This document shows positions 54,101 through 62,689 of a stretch of 64,000 nucleotides of DNA, piece after piece (positions within the stretch are counted from its first letter, which is position 1; every line of letters starts with the position of its first letter). This DNA comes from Mageeibacillus sp. UBA6980 (GTDB taxonomy: Bacteria > Bacillota > Clostridia > Saccharofermentanales > Saccharofermentanaceae). The stretch is from contig DJYK01000026.1 in NCBI GenBank assembly GCA_002450095.1, positions 128,668-192,667 on the forward strand, read 5' to 3'. The notes under the pieces are model-generated. The model had not been told where the DNA came from, searched no databases, and saw nothing but the letters and a program-made list of their open reading frames with translations. Position numbers and translations under genes: made by a program.

Positions 54101-55597
54101 GTCGCGATGTCAGAAAGAGACGAACTTGTTAAGTCCGGACAAAAGTCGGCGGTAACGGCAGATCCAGACGATCCTCAATACACTCTTAAGAGAGTCGAGT
54201 TTACCAAGGAAGACAAGAAGAATCATACTATCCTTGCTCCTCAGATGGCCCCTATACAGTTTGATTTTGTCGAGAGCGTGTTCCGTTCCGAAGGGTACAG
54301 GTTGAAGCTTCTTAAGAAGGCGACGAGGGAAGATATCGAATGCGGTCTTAAGTTCGTTAATAATGACGCATGTTTCCCGTCGATAATCGTAGTCGGACAG
54401 ATGATAAATGCGATCATCAAAGGTGAGATAGATCCCGATAACACCACGCTCATGATCACACAGACCGGCGGAGGATGCCGTGCCACCAATTATGTCGCAT
54501 TCCTGCGTAAGGCTCTGAAAGAAGCAGGCTACCCTCAGGTCCCGGTTGTCGCTTTGTCCGTTCAGCAGTTCGAGAAGAATGAGGGATTCAAGATAACGCT
54601 CCCGTTTGCTTCGAAAGCGATCAAAGCGTTGTGCTTAGGCGATATGATGACGACGCTTTTGCTTCGGACAAGACCCTACGAAGTCGTCCCGGGCTCTGCC
54701 AATGCGCTCTATATGTATTTCAACCGTATCGGAAGAAAGATGTTTAACAAGTCCGGTTTTGCAGATGAGCTGACTGAGAGATACGATCAGATAATGCCCG
54801 GCAATTACTGGGACAGAAGCCCCGAGGAGAAGAAGAAGATAAGAGATTGTCTTGCTGATATCGGCGTCGATCTCGAGAATCTTCCTAATGTAAGATCTTA
54901 TAAGAAGTTCATCAAGCTTGCCGTTGAGAAGTTTGATATGCTTCCGTTACAGGATATCCCGAGAAAGCCCCGTGTAGGGCTTGTAGGTGAGATCCTCGTA
55001 AAGTTCCAGCCTGATGCGAATAATAACGCTATAGACGTTATCGAGCAGGAAGGCTGTGAGGGTGTGCTCCCGGGAGTTCTCGATTTCTTCCTTTATTGCG
55101 CATATAACCCCGTATGGGCTGCAAGCAATCTCGGAAGATCCAGGAAGACGGGCTTTATAAATCAGACAGCGATCGATCTTCTGGAGAAATTCAGAAAGCC
55201 CATTAATGATGCGTTTAAGAAGACAAACGGTAAGTTTATGCTGACCGAGAGGATAGAAGAACTTGCGAAGAATTCTTCCAAAGTGCTCTCATGCGGTAAT
55301 ACCTGTGGTGAAGGCTGGTTCCTTACCGCGGAGATGATAGAGCTCATTCAGGACGGTGTGCCGAATATCATCTGTTCCCAGCCTTTTGCATGTCTTCCTA
55401 ACCATGTTACCGGCAAGGGAATGATCAAGGAGCTTCGCCGTCAGTATCCGAATTCCAATATCATCCCGATCGACTATGATCCGGGTGCATCGGAAGCCAA
55501 TCAGTTGAACAGGATCAAGCTCATGATCTCTACGGCTCATGCTGTAAGAAATGCCGAGATAGAAGCCGAGAAAGCACAAATGAAAGCAAAGGGATAA
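51158..55597 (+). CDS. Giant 2-hydroxyacyl-CoA dehydratase activase-like fusion protein
   Basis: 1479 aa. Two ASKHA/BcrAD-BadFG activase domains come first: LGLDIGSTTIKIVLLD at residue 5 and FLGIDAGSTTTKAVLIN near 325. Their cluster motifs are NGTCAGGTGAFID and NEACSSGCGSFIQ. A Cys-rich knot CPYCGNHC lies near 602-609. The DUF2229/activase-related part follows (about 680-1000), then a long C-terminal HgdB-like region with NNDACFPSIIVVGQM, SCGNTCGEGWFL and QPFACLPNHVTGKG. Known activases use ATP and [4Fe-4S] to inject an electron into a dehydratase; no dehydratase subunits are near, so the partner may be within the chain. Oxygen-sensitive, and typical of anaerobes. Physiological reaction unknown. 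Confidence 0.82.
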   Translation: MDIRYRLGLDIGSTTIKIVLLDDEKIVHKEYRRHHSDIAGLLNQLFEELNDRFPGLRVSVTITGSGGLSVANWLGLKFTQEVMAETEAIKKYHPETDVIIELGGEDAKITYLHPVIEQRMNGTCAGGTGAFIDQMASLLQTDADGLNNFAKDYRSLYTIASRCGVFAKSDLQPLINEGAAKEDLAASIYQSVVNQTISGLACGRPIKGHVAFLGGPLYFNSELRNAFERTLQDKVDSFWMPDDAQIYVALGAALSSDDEPVLLSDLISKFKNKEGFKPDIIRIAPLFKDEEEKKLFYERHEKDKVDMHDLKIQKGPLFLGIDAGSTTTKAVLINDNNELVYSFYNSNKGNPVFSAVEILKDIYGKLGPDAYIKYSCATGYGENIIKAGLGVDIGEIETMAHFQGAKFFCPDVDFIIDIGGQDMKCMRIRNGVIDSIMLNEACSSGCGSFIQTFAQTLNMDPVSFSKEALKAQSPVDLGTRCTVFMNSKVKQAQKEGASVGDISAGLSYSVVRNALYKVIKIRDTEQLGKNIVVQGGTFLNDAILRSFELVSGREVIRPNIAGLMGAFGAALIAKSRASDNVRTTLLKEDELGSFEMDSENTECPYCGNHCRLTISTFSNGRRFVSGNRCENGERVGIDDDNGNDGEEVFNMFKYKYKRTFAYKPLAEKDAPRGTLGIPRVLNQYENFPFWFTVLTKLGFRVLISARSSHAIYEKGMETIPSESVCYPAKLAHGHIENLISRGIDTIFYPDVPYEVLENEASGNHYNCPIVCSYPEVIRNNVENLNEKHITFLNPFMPLDDLDTVAHKLSEVFAYKGVTYEEAKAAVDAGSEEYGKFKEDIRTEGARMIYEMEKRGMKGIVLAGRPYHVDPEINHGIPEMINQLGLGVLTEDCVAVPGRLARPIRVVDQWMYHTRLYEAAAFVITKPNLELVQLTSFGCGLDAVTSDQVQEILESSGKLYTLLKIDEVSNLGAARIRMRSLVVAMSERDELVKSGQKSAVTADPDDPQYTLKRVEFTKEDKKNHTILAPQMAPIQFDFVESVFRSEGYRLKLLKKATREDIECGLKFVNNDACFPSIIVVGQMINAIIKGEIDPDNTTLMITQTGGGCRATNYVAFLRKALKEAGYPQVPVVALSVQQFEKNEGFKITLPFASKAIKALCLGDMMTTLLLRTRPYEVVPGSANALYMYFNRIGRKMFNKSGFADELTERYDQIMPGNYWDRSPEEKKKIRDCLADIGVDLENLPNVRSYKKFIKLAVEKFDMLPLQDIPRKPRVGLVGEILVKFQPDANNNAIDVIEQEGCEGVLPGVLDFFLYCAYNPVWAASNLGRSRKTGFINQTAIDLLEKFRKPINDAFKKTNGKFMLTERIEELAKNSSKVLSCGNTCGEGWFLTAEMIELIQDGVPNIICSQPFACLPNHVTGKGMIKELRRQYPNSNIIPIDYDPGASEANQLNRIKLMISTAHAVRNAEIEAEKAQMKAKG

Positions 55598-55599
55598 AG

Positions 55600-58230
55600 A
55601 TGGGAAAACTTCTTCTTGTTGACGGAAATTCGATAATCAACCGTGCGTTTTTTGCGGTTATAGGAAGGGCACCGATGACGGCTCCTGACGGTACTCCTAC
55701 CGGAGCCGTTAACGGATTCTTCAATACTTTGCTGAGCGTAATGGATGAGATAGAGCCCGATAAGGTATGTGTTCTTTTTGACCTTAAGGCCCCAACATTC
55801 AGACATAAGATGTATTCCGATTACAAGGCTCAGCGTAAAGGGATGATGCCCGAGCTTTCTGCTCAGATGCCGGTTGCCAAGCAGATCCTCGACCTTATGG
55901 GTGTAAAGAGGATGGAGATGGAAGGCTTCGAAGCGGACGATCTCATCGGAACCTTGTCTTTGAAGGGTAAGGAAGAAGGCGACAAAGTCTATATCTTAAG
56001 CGGCGATCACGATGATTTCCAGCTTATCGATGATGATGTAAGCGTTATCCTTCCTCAAAGCGGTAAAGGCAAGCCGAGCAGAGTGCTTTTTGACCGTAAG
56101 ATGTTCGAGGATACTTACGGTGTCAAGCCTGAAGTCTTCGTCAGTGTTAAAGCGTTGATGGGAGACAATTCCGATAATATCAGGGGAGTTGAGAAAGTCG
56201 GTGAGAAGACTGCCTTTAAGCTCATAGCAGATTACGGTTCCATAGATGGCATATTCTCAAATCTCGATAAGTTGACACCGAAGCTTCGCGAGAATATGAG
56301 CTCGTCAAGAGATCTTTTGGACCTTAATATAAAGCTTTGCACGATACTTCGTGACGTACCCGTACCATTCGGCCCGTCCGATATGGAGTATAAGGACATT
56401 GCGGATCCTCAGGGACTTCACGATAAGCTCATGACTTTGGGCCTTCGAAGCCTTACCAGGAAGTTCGGTCTGGATAATATGAAGACTATGGCGTTTGATG
56501 AGCCCTCATCGGATGTTTCCGAATATCTTAATGAGTTCGATCAGGGAAAAGATAATATCGATGTGGTATTCGATAAACTTCCTGAAGGATACGACCTTGA
56601 TGTCGCTTTTACTTCTGATAAGGTCCTGATGCTCGACGGACTTACTCTCTATGTCAATACTCCCGAGGAATCCTTGAAGGCGCTCGACAGATGTGAGAGT
56701 GTTCGTGCTTTTGATTACAAGATAGATTCCAAGATACTTCCGAGGATGCCTCATAAGCTTACTTCTGTCCTTGATACATCGATCATGGGATATGTATTAA
56801 ACATCATATCCGGCAATACACCCGATTTCACGAGGCTGTTCGAGAACACTTTCGCGAGGCCTTATCCCATTGAAGAACAGTCGGGACAGATATCTTTGTT
56901 TGATAACGAGGATGAGAAGACCTCTCTTATCGTGAAAGGCCAAAAACTTCTTCTTAACCGATGTATCTGTAAAGCGCTTATGAAGAAGGCCGAAGACGAG
57001 GGTCAGATTGAACTTCTTGATAAGATCGAATTTCCGCTGACCGTTACCCTGGATGCCATCGAACGCAACGGCATGAATGTTTCTTCCGATATGCTTAAGG
57101 ATCTTCATAAGGAATTCACAGAAAGACTGTCTGAAATAGAGCAGGAGATCTATGATCTTACGGGCTTCGAATTTAATATCGGTTCCGTTAAGCAACTGTC
57201 GGAAGTTCTTTTTGATGCGGATAAACTCAATCTTCCTCACGGTAAGAAGGGAAAGACCGGGGTCTATTCTACTTCGGCCGATGAACTTAACCGCATCGCC
57301 GATTATCATCCCGCCGTCCCTAAGATACTCGAGTGGAGAGCAATATCCAAGCTCGATTCCACATATGCTTCAGGTCTTATCCCGAAGATTGCGGATGACG
57401 GCCGCATACATACGACATTTACACAGGCCATGACCAATACCGGAAGACTGTCTTCCGTCGATCCGAACCTTCAGAATATCCCCGTAAGGTCTGATGAGGG
57501 AGCGAGAATCAGGGCTTGCTTCACGGCGCCCGAAGGAAGGACTCTTGTCGATGCGGATTATTCGCAGATAGAACTGAGGCTCCTTGCCGCCATGTCCGGC
57601 GATGAGGTGATGACGGAGTCTTTTATTAAAGGAGAAGATATCCACAAGCGAACCGCCTGCAAAGTGTTCGGTGTAATTGAGGATGAGGTTACACACGAAC
57701 AAAGAGCGGCCGCCAAGACCGTTAATTTCAGTATCGTTTACGGAATATCGGATTTCGGTCTGGCTTCCGATCTCGGAATATCTTTCAGAGAGGCTTCAGA
57801 TCTTAAGAAGTCTTATGAGAAGCAGTTTCCTAAGATCATGAGCTATCTTAACGGTCTTAAGAGCAAGGGCGAGGAAGACGGATTTGTTACCACTCTTTAC
57901 GGAAGAAAGAGGATACTGTCGGAATTGAAGTCTCCGAACCGTAATGTCAGGGAATTCGGCCTGCGCGCCGCAATGAATACTCCCGTTCAGGGAACGGCAG
58001 CCGATATCATCAAGATAGCGATGAACCGGGTATATAAGGCTTTGAAGGAAGAAGTTCCGGACAGTATGCTCATTATGCAGGTGCACGATGAACTTATAGT
58101 CGAGTGCAATGAGAATGATAAAGAGACTGTATCAGCAATATTAAAGAGGGAAATGGAGGCCTCGGCATCTTTGTCTGTTCCTCTCGTAGCAGAAGTCGGA
58201 ACAGGTTCAGACTGGCTGAAGGCTAAGTAG
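55600..58230 (+). CDS. polA: DNA polymerase I
   Basis: 876 aa. The 5'-3' exonuclease domain occupies about 1-290 (LVDGNSIINRAFFA, EGFEADDLIGTL, GDNSDNIRGVEKVG). The middle domain (about 310-470) has the 3'-5' exonuclease shape, but the metal-binding acidic pairs (D-x-E) are missing, so no proofreading is expected. The polymerase domain has motif A DADYSQIELRLLA, the O helix RAAAKTVNFSIVYG and motif C MQVHDELIVE. It removes primers and fills gaps in replication and repair. It starts 2 bases after the activase stop. Confidence 0.96.
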   Translation: MGKLLLVDGNSIINRAFFAVIGRAPMTAPDGTPTGAVNGFFNTLLSVMDEIEPDKVCVLFDLKAPTFRHKMYSDYKAQRKGMMPELSAQMPVAKQILDLMGVKRMEMEGFEADDLIGTLSLKGKEEGDKVYILSGDHDDFQLIDDDVSVILPQSGKGKPSRVLFDRKMFEDTYGVKPEVFVSVKALMGDNSDNIRGVEKVGEKTAFKLIADYGSIDGIFSNLDKLTPKLRENMSSSRDLLDLNIKLCTILRDVPVPFGPSDMEYKDIADPQGLHDKLMTLGLRSLTRKFGLDNMKTMAFDEPSSDVSEYLNEFDQGKDNIDVVFDKLPEGYDLDVAFTSDKVLMLDGLTLYVNTPEESLKALDRCESVRAFDYKIDSKILPRMPHKLTSVLDTSIMGYVLNIISGNTPDFTRLFENTFARPYPIEEQSGQISLFDNEDEKTSLIVKGQKLLLNRCICKALMKKAEDEGQIELLDKIEFPLTVTLDAIERNGMNVSSDMLKDLHKEFTERLSEIEQEIYDLTGFEFNIGSVKQLSEVLFDADKLNLPHGKKGKTGVYSTSADELNRIADYHPAVPKILEWRAISKLDSTYASGLIPKIADDGRIHTTFTQAMTNTGRLSSVDPNLQNIPVRSDEGARIRACFTAPEGRTLVDADYSQIELRLLAAMSGDEVMTESFIKGEDIHKRTACKVFGVIEDEVTHEQRAAAKTVNFSIVYGISDFGLASDLGISFREASDLKKSYEKQFPKIMSYLNGLKSKGEEDGFVTTLYGRKRILSELKSPNRNVREFGLRAAMNTPVQGTAADIIKIAMNRVYKALKEEVPDSMLIMQVHDELIVECNENDKETVSAILKREMEASASLSVPLVAEVGTGSDWLKAK

Positions 58231-58234
58231 GTTT

Positions 58235-58870
58235 ATGTTTATATTAGGTATAACAGGTTCAATAGGCTGCGGGAAGAGTACCGTAAGCAGGATACTATAC
58301 GATAAAGGCGTTCCGGTGCTCGATGCGGATGCGATATCAAAGGATGTAACGGCACAGGACGGAGATGCGATATCCGAGATAGAGGAAGTGTTCGGTCCCG
58401 GGGCGATCCTCCCGGACAGAAGCCTTAACAGAGAATATATGGCTGATATTGTTTTCAAAGACAACAGAAAGCTTGATGAATTGTCTTCGATCATCCATAA
58501 ACATGTATTTATTGTAATGGATAAGGAGATAGCAAGACTTACAAAAGAGAAAGAAAAGTGTGTTGTTCTCGATGTTCCGATACCTGTAAATAAAGGATTC
58601 GTTGATCATTGTGATCAGATATGGTCCGTAATCTGTGATGATCCGATAAGACTTAAGAGACTGATCGACCGCGGAATGAGTCGTGAAGATGCCTTAAGAA
58701 GAATGTCCGTACAGATGACGAATGATGAGTATGCTGCATTGGCTGATCACGTTATCGATAATTCGGGATCATATGAAGAACTTGTCGAACGCATAAACGA
58801 GCTTATCAAGTCGGAACTTAATGAGAGAGGAATCAGATTAAGTGACAGGTCAAGGGAAGAAGATCAATAA
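58235..58870 (+). CDS. coaE: Dephospho-CoA kinase
   Basis: 211 aa. It makes CoA from dephospho-CoA and ATP. The P-loop is GITGSIGCGKSTVSRIL, the acceptor side is VLDADAISKDVT, and CoA-binding LDELSSIIHKHVF follows. The C-terminal tail is charged. polA ends 4 bases upstream, a polA-coaE order that is common in bacteria. The ydcF-like gene begins 29 bases inside its end. Confidence 0.93.
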   Translation: MFILGITGSIGCGKSTVSRILYDKGVPVLDADAISKDVTAQDGDAISEIEEVFGPGAILPDRSLNREYMADIVFKDNRKLDELSSIIHKHVFIVMDKEIARLTKEKEKCVVLDVPIPVNKGFVDHCDQIWSVICDDPIRLKRLIDRGMSREDALRRMSVQMTNDEYAALADHVIDNSGSYEELVERINELIKSELNERGIRLSDRSREEDQ

Positions 58871-59453
58871 GATCCTTATATTTCTGATCTGTTTGTTAAC
58901 TGCCGTTACGGCTTTCAGTGCGGGTGTTAATCTCTATGTTATCAATTCGACATCGGAAGACATCATGTACGAAGATGAGTTTGACGGACAATATGATTAC
59001 ATAATCGTATTGGGATGCGGGATAATCGATAACAGCATTCCTACAGATCTCATGTCAGACCGTTTGGATACGGCTATAGATCTATACAGAAGAGGTGTCG
59101 CGCCGTTGATCCTTGTAAGCGGAGATCACAGAGAAGATGATTATAATGAAGTCGCGGTAATGAGAAACTACATGATCGACAGGGGCGTCCCCGAAGAGGT
59201 TATAATGAGCGATGATCTCGGATTGTCTACCGGGGAGACGATGCAAAGAGCCGCCGGCGTCTTCGGTGTGAGAAGTGCCGTTATCGTCACTCAAAGATAT
59301 CATCTTTACAGAGCGGTCTATCTTGCAAGACACTACGGGATAGACTGCGAGGGAGTAATAGCGACGGGGCATGTCTTTACGGCCCAGATCTATTATTCAT
59401 TCAGGGAATACCTTGCAAGAGTAAAAGATTTCTTATTTTGTATTGCGTTTTAA
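58842..59453 (+). CDS. YdcF/SanA-like membrane protein (DUF218)
   Basis: 203 aa from GTG 58842. One N-terminal membrane helix (ILIFLICLLTAVTAFSAGVNL) and an extracytoplasmic DUF218 domain with DYIIVLGCGI, MSDRLDTAIDLY, LILVSGDHRED and GLSTGETMQRAAGVF, then VTQRYHLYRAVYLAR. The family (SanA/ElyC/YdcF) is linked to envelope integrity. The start overlaps coaE, indicating coupling. No RBS other than coaE coding sequence is obvious. Confidence 0.85.
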   Translation: MTGQGKKINKILIFLICLLTAVTAFSAGVNLYVINSTSEDIMYEDEFDGQYDYIIVLGCGIIDNSIPTDLMSDRLDTAIDLYRRGVAPLILVSGDHREDDYNEVAVMRNYMIDRGVPEEVIMSDDLGLSTGETMQRAAGVFGVRSAVIVTQRYHLYRAVYLARHYGIDCEGVIATGHVFTAQIYYSFREYLARVKDFLFCIAF

Positions 59454-59470
59454 TTTAGAATGATTATAAT
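59443..59470 (+). promoter_or_regulatory. Promoter of perR, implying a leaderless mRNA
   Basis: TTGCGT (59443-59448), a 16-base spacer and TATAAT (59465-59470). Transcription would start near 59477, only about two bases before the ATG at 59479, and no Shine-Dalgarno site is present. Confidence 0.55.
59455..59469 (+). promoter_or_regulatory. PerR box over the perR promoter
   Basis: TTAGAATGATTATAA at 59455-59469 differs from the PerR consensus TTATAATnATTATAA at one position only (base 4, G for T). It covers the -10 of the promoter, which indicates autorepression and separates this regulator from Fur and Zur. Confidence 0.72.
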
Positions 59471-59478
59471 TTATTTAT

Positions 59479-59907
59479 ATGAGTAAGATAGGTGAGTGTT
59501 CTGCGCAGGACAGATTGAGAGAAGCAGGTATGAGGATCACGGTTCCGAGGATCCGCATATATGAGTATCTTATGACGCATAAGACTCATCCTACATGCGA
59601 CGATATCTATAAAGACCTTAAGTCAGATGATGATTCGCTGTCACTCGCATCAGTCTACAACGTTACCGAGAAGCTCGCAGATTCCGGACTTGTCGTCGAA
59701 TTGATCTCTCCCGACGGACAGAAGCATTATGACGGAGTGACGGATTTTCACGGACACTTTTTCTGCAAAGACTGCGGCAGGATCATGGATATATCCTGTT
59801 GTAAGGATTTTACGGCAACGGATGCTCTTGAAGGCTCGAGGATAGATTCAGTCTCTTTGATAATCAACGGTGTCTGTCACGACTGTATGTCGTCACAGCA
59901 TTCTTGA
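59479..59907 (+). CDS. perR: Fur-family repressor, probably PerR
   Basis: 142 aa. A winged helix (LREAGMRITVPRIRIYEYLM, then HPTCDDIYKDL and SLASVYNVTEKL) is followed by a dimerisation domain with metal-site motifs DFHGHFFCKDCGRI and, at the end, VCHDCM. The two Cys-x-x-Cys pairs should hold the structural zinc and the His/Asp set the regulatory Fe or Mn. A near-consensus PerR box lies over the promoter, so hydrogen-peroxide sensing is the best call. The last 15 bases overlap the convergent MraY-like gene. Confidence 0.85.
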   Translation: MSKIGECSAQDRLREAGMRITVPRIRIYEYLMTHKTHPTCDDIYKDLKSDDDSLSLASVYNVTEKLADSGLVVELISPDGQKHYDGVTDFHGHFFCKDCGRIMDISCCKDFTATDALEGSRIDSVSLIINGVCHDCMSSQHS

Positions 59908-60864
59908 GATCATCACAACGATAATATAGATCACATCAATGAACAGGGAAGCAAGGCAGATCACTGCCCATGTTTTGGGTACCGAGAACTTTGCTCTCTT
60001 TTTAAGATGATCGTGCACCGGTGTGATCAGGTTAGGTAAGATTATTATCTTCTTTCTTGTAAGTCTTCCTATCGTTATCTTAAGGATGGACAGACCGCCG
60101 TCGATAAGGAACGGAAGACCCAGTATAAGATATGCCAGAGGAAGTTTAAGATACATGAAATAGAATGCGATAAAGAATCCGATCGCACGTGAGCCGGCGT
60201 CTCCCATTAGCATTTTTGAAGGGTAATGGTTAAATACAAGATACACGAGGATTATAACAACGAGTGCGAGCCCCGGGAGAGCTTTCTGTAAAGTAAGAAG
60301 TCCGTGAACCTTAGCGGAGACCATTAAGGTAATGACGGTTATTATCGTAAGTGTACCCGAAAGTCCGTCAACGCCGTCTGTCGCGTTCGTCGCGTTTATC
60401 GAGACGATAATAAGGACAGTTGCGAGGATGATATAGATTATCGGATTCAGTATAAATGATCTGTTTATAAAGGACAGATATAATTCATTTCCGAAGAATC
60501 GGAAGAACACGATGCTTCCGAGCAGGGCGACTATGAAATCCAGAGCGCCTTTGGAGTATTCGTTCCATGGGCTTTTTGATCTGTCATCGAGAAAGCCTAT
60601 GAAGGACATTATCAAAACAAGGATCATCATGAGGTACATTCCGGCTCCGGCATTTGTGAAAGCGCATACAGCTGCCGTGAAGATGAGACTGAAATAAAGA
60701 CCGACACCTGTCGGCTTACCGATGTTGACTTCAGAGCCTTCTACATATTTACGTCCGCGATCGTGTCCGAGCAGAGTTTTTCCGAAAGGCAGAAAATACA
60801 ATGCGAGAAATGTCAGTATTCCGCCGGCTGCACATGCGAGCAATAATCTTGTTAAATCCGTCAT
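59893..60864 (-). CDS. MraY/WecA-like phospho-sugar polyprenyl transferase
   Basis: 323 aa, about 10 membrane helices. The active-site signatures are IGFLDDRSK (DD), NATNATDGVDGLSG, and LMGDAGSRAIGFF, followed by ITPVHDHLKKR in place of the HHH motif of true MraY (usually A-P-x-H-H-H). It would move a phospho-sugar from a nucleotide donor to undecaprenyl phosphate. It matches the MraY-like group; the sugar, MurNAc-pentapeptide or a simpler one, is open, and no mur genes are near. Confidence 0.83.
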   Translation of the reverse strand: MTDLTRLLLACAAGGILTFLALYFLPFGKTLLGHDRGRKYVEGSEVNIGKPTGVGLYFSLIFTAAVCAFTNAGAGMYLMMILVLIMSFIGFLDDRSKSPWNEYSKGALDFIVALLGSIVFFRFFGNELYLSFINRSFILNPIIYIILATVLIIVSINATNATDGVDGLSGTLTIITVITLMVSAKVHGLLTLQKALPGLALVVIILVYLVFNHYPSKMLMGDAGSRAIGFFIAFYFMYLKLPLAYLILGLPFLIDGGLSILKITIGRLTRKKIIILPNLITPVHDHLKKRAKFSVPKTWAVICLASLFIDVIYIIVVMISRML

Positions 60865-60951
60865 CAGGCACCTCGAATCCCGTTAAGTTCGTGTAATTAT
60901 ACTTTTTATCTGTTATAATTTCTATCTATTTAATTGATTTTGGGGGATTTT

Positions 60952-62685
60952 ATGGATTACAAGAGCGTTATTGCCAAAAATATATCTAAAGTGACTGAAC
61001 TTTCTGAAGATCAGATATTTAAACTCATTGAGATACCTCCTCAAAAAGATCTCGGAGATTATGCTTTCCCGTGTTTTATCCTCGCCAAATCGTTGCACAA
61101 GGCTCCCGCCATGATCTCGGAAGATCTTTGCGGTAATGAGGAACTTACCGGGAACGGTCTGTTTACGGTTAAAAATGCCGGTCCTTATCTGAACTTTTAT
61201 ATCGACAGATCAAAGTATGCATCGGATATCATTTCAAGGATAAAGGCTTCGGGAGATAAGTTCGGTCAGACAGAAGACGGCAAAGGCAAGACTGTGATAA
61301 TAGAATTCTCTTCTCCTAATATCGCGAAGCCTTTCCATGTAGGCCATGCATTTACGACTATACTCGGTAATTCGCTGTCCAGGATCTATGACAGATTGGG
61401 CTATAACGTTATCAGGATGAATCATTTAGGTGATTACGGAACTCAGTTCGGTAAGCTCATCACGGCATACAGATTGTGGGGTGACAAGGAGGCTCTTGAT
61501 AAGGATCCGATAAACGAGCTTTTGAGGATCTATGTTAAGTTCCACGAGGAAGCCAAGAAAGATGATTCTCTTAACGACGTTGCCCGCGAGAATTTTAAAA
61601 AGCTCGAAGAAGGAAAGCCCGAAGAGCGTGAGCTCTGGCAGAAGTTCAGAGATATGTCTCTTGTAGTCTTCAATAAGCTTTACGAGAGGATGGGAGTCTC
61701 ATTTGACAATTATAACGGCGAGTCTTTCTACAGTGACAGGATCCCTGCTGTTGTGGAAATGCTTAAGGAAAAGAACCTTCTTGTCGAGAGCGAAGGTGCG
61801 AAGGTTGTAATGCTCGATGAGTACGGTCTTCCTCCTTGCATAATCCTGAAGAGCGACGGTACGACTATCTATGCTTCAAGAGATATCGCGGCAGTCCTTT
61901 ACAGGAAAGAAACATATGATTTTGATAAGAACATCTATGTTGTAGGTACGCCTCAGGCGCTGCACTTTAAGCAGGTGTTCTCGGTGCTGAAGAAGGCCGG
62001 TTATGATTTTGCGGATGACTGCGTTCATGTGGGCTTCGGTCTGGTCAAGTTTAAGGATATGGTGTTCTCCACCAGAGAAGGCAATATAGTCCTTCTTGAG
62101 GACCTTCTTAATGCCGCTGTACAGAAGACTCGCGAGGTCATTGTCGAGAATGCGAAGACCCGCGGTCAGCAAATGAGTGAGGAAGAGATCGATTCGATCG
62201 CCGAGAAGGTCGGTATCGGTGCCGTTATCTATACTTACGTAAGATCCGGAAGAGAGAAGGATATCGTTTTCTCATGGGAAGAGATGCTCAATTTTAACGG
62301 CAACTCTGCTCCTTATCTTATGTATACTTATGCAAGAATCCGTTCCATTATGCGTAAGGCCGAAGAAGCCGGCATCAAGGTGTCAGAGAATCCTGAAGTT
62401 CTGGGAACTCTTACCGATGACGATGCTTATTCAGTTGTAAGCGCACTGTCCGGATTTGAAAGCGATGTTAAGAAAGCCGCTTCATCCTATGAGCCTTTTA
62501 TCATCTCGAGAAGTCTTTTTGAGATTGCTTCCGCATTCAATTCTTTCTACAATAACTGCAGGATATTAGGTGATGATGTTGACGTTAAGGAATCATCGAG
62601 CCGCCTTGCTCTGTGCGAGGCCGTAGGCAACGTCCTTAAATCCGGTCTTTACCTTCTCGGCATAGAGACAGTCGAAAGGATGTGA
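60952..62685 (+). CDS. argS: Arginine--tRNA ligase
   Basis: 577 aa from ATG 60952, with GGGGGA 6 bases upstream. Class I motif FSSPNIAKPFHVGHAF (HVGH for HIGH), catalytic YASRDIAAVLYRK, and FKDMVFSTREGNIV in place of KMSK, as usual for ArgRS. The N-terminal Arg-tRNA additional domain (residues 1-100) and the DALR anticodon domain (NSAPYLMYTYARIRSIMRK, to the end) are complete. The following peptidase gene starts 4 bases after its stop. Confidence 0.95.
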   Translation: MDYKSVIAKNISKVTELSEDQIFKLIEIPPQKDLGDYAFPCFILAKSLHKAPAMISEDLCGNEELTGNGLFTVKNAGPYLNFYIDRSKYASDIISRIKASGDKFGQTEDGKGKTVIIEFSSPNIAKPFHVGHAFTTILGNSLSRIYDRLGYNVIRMNHLGDYGTQFGKLITAYRLWGDKEALDKDPINELLRIYVKFHEEAKKDDSLNDVARENFKKLEEGKPEERELWQKFRDMSLVVFNKLYERMGVSFDNYNGESFYSDRIPAVVEMLKEKNLLVESEGAKVVMLDEYGLPPCIILKSDGTTIYASRDIAAVLYRKETYDFDKNIYVVGTPQALHFKQVFSVLKKAGYDFADDCVHVGFGLVKFKDMVFSTREGNIVLLEDLLNAAVQKTREVIVENAKTRGQQMSEEEIDSIAEKVGIGAVIYTYVRSGREKDIVFSWEEMLNFNGNSAPYLMYTYARIRSIMRKAEEAGIKVSENPEVLGTLTDDDAYSVVSALSGFESDVKKAASSYEPFIISRSLFEIASAFNSFYNNCRILGDDVDVKESSSRLALCEAVGNVLKSGLYLLGIETVERM

Positions 62686-62689
62686 TCTT

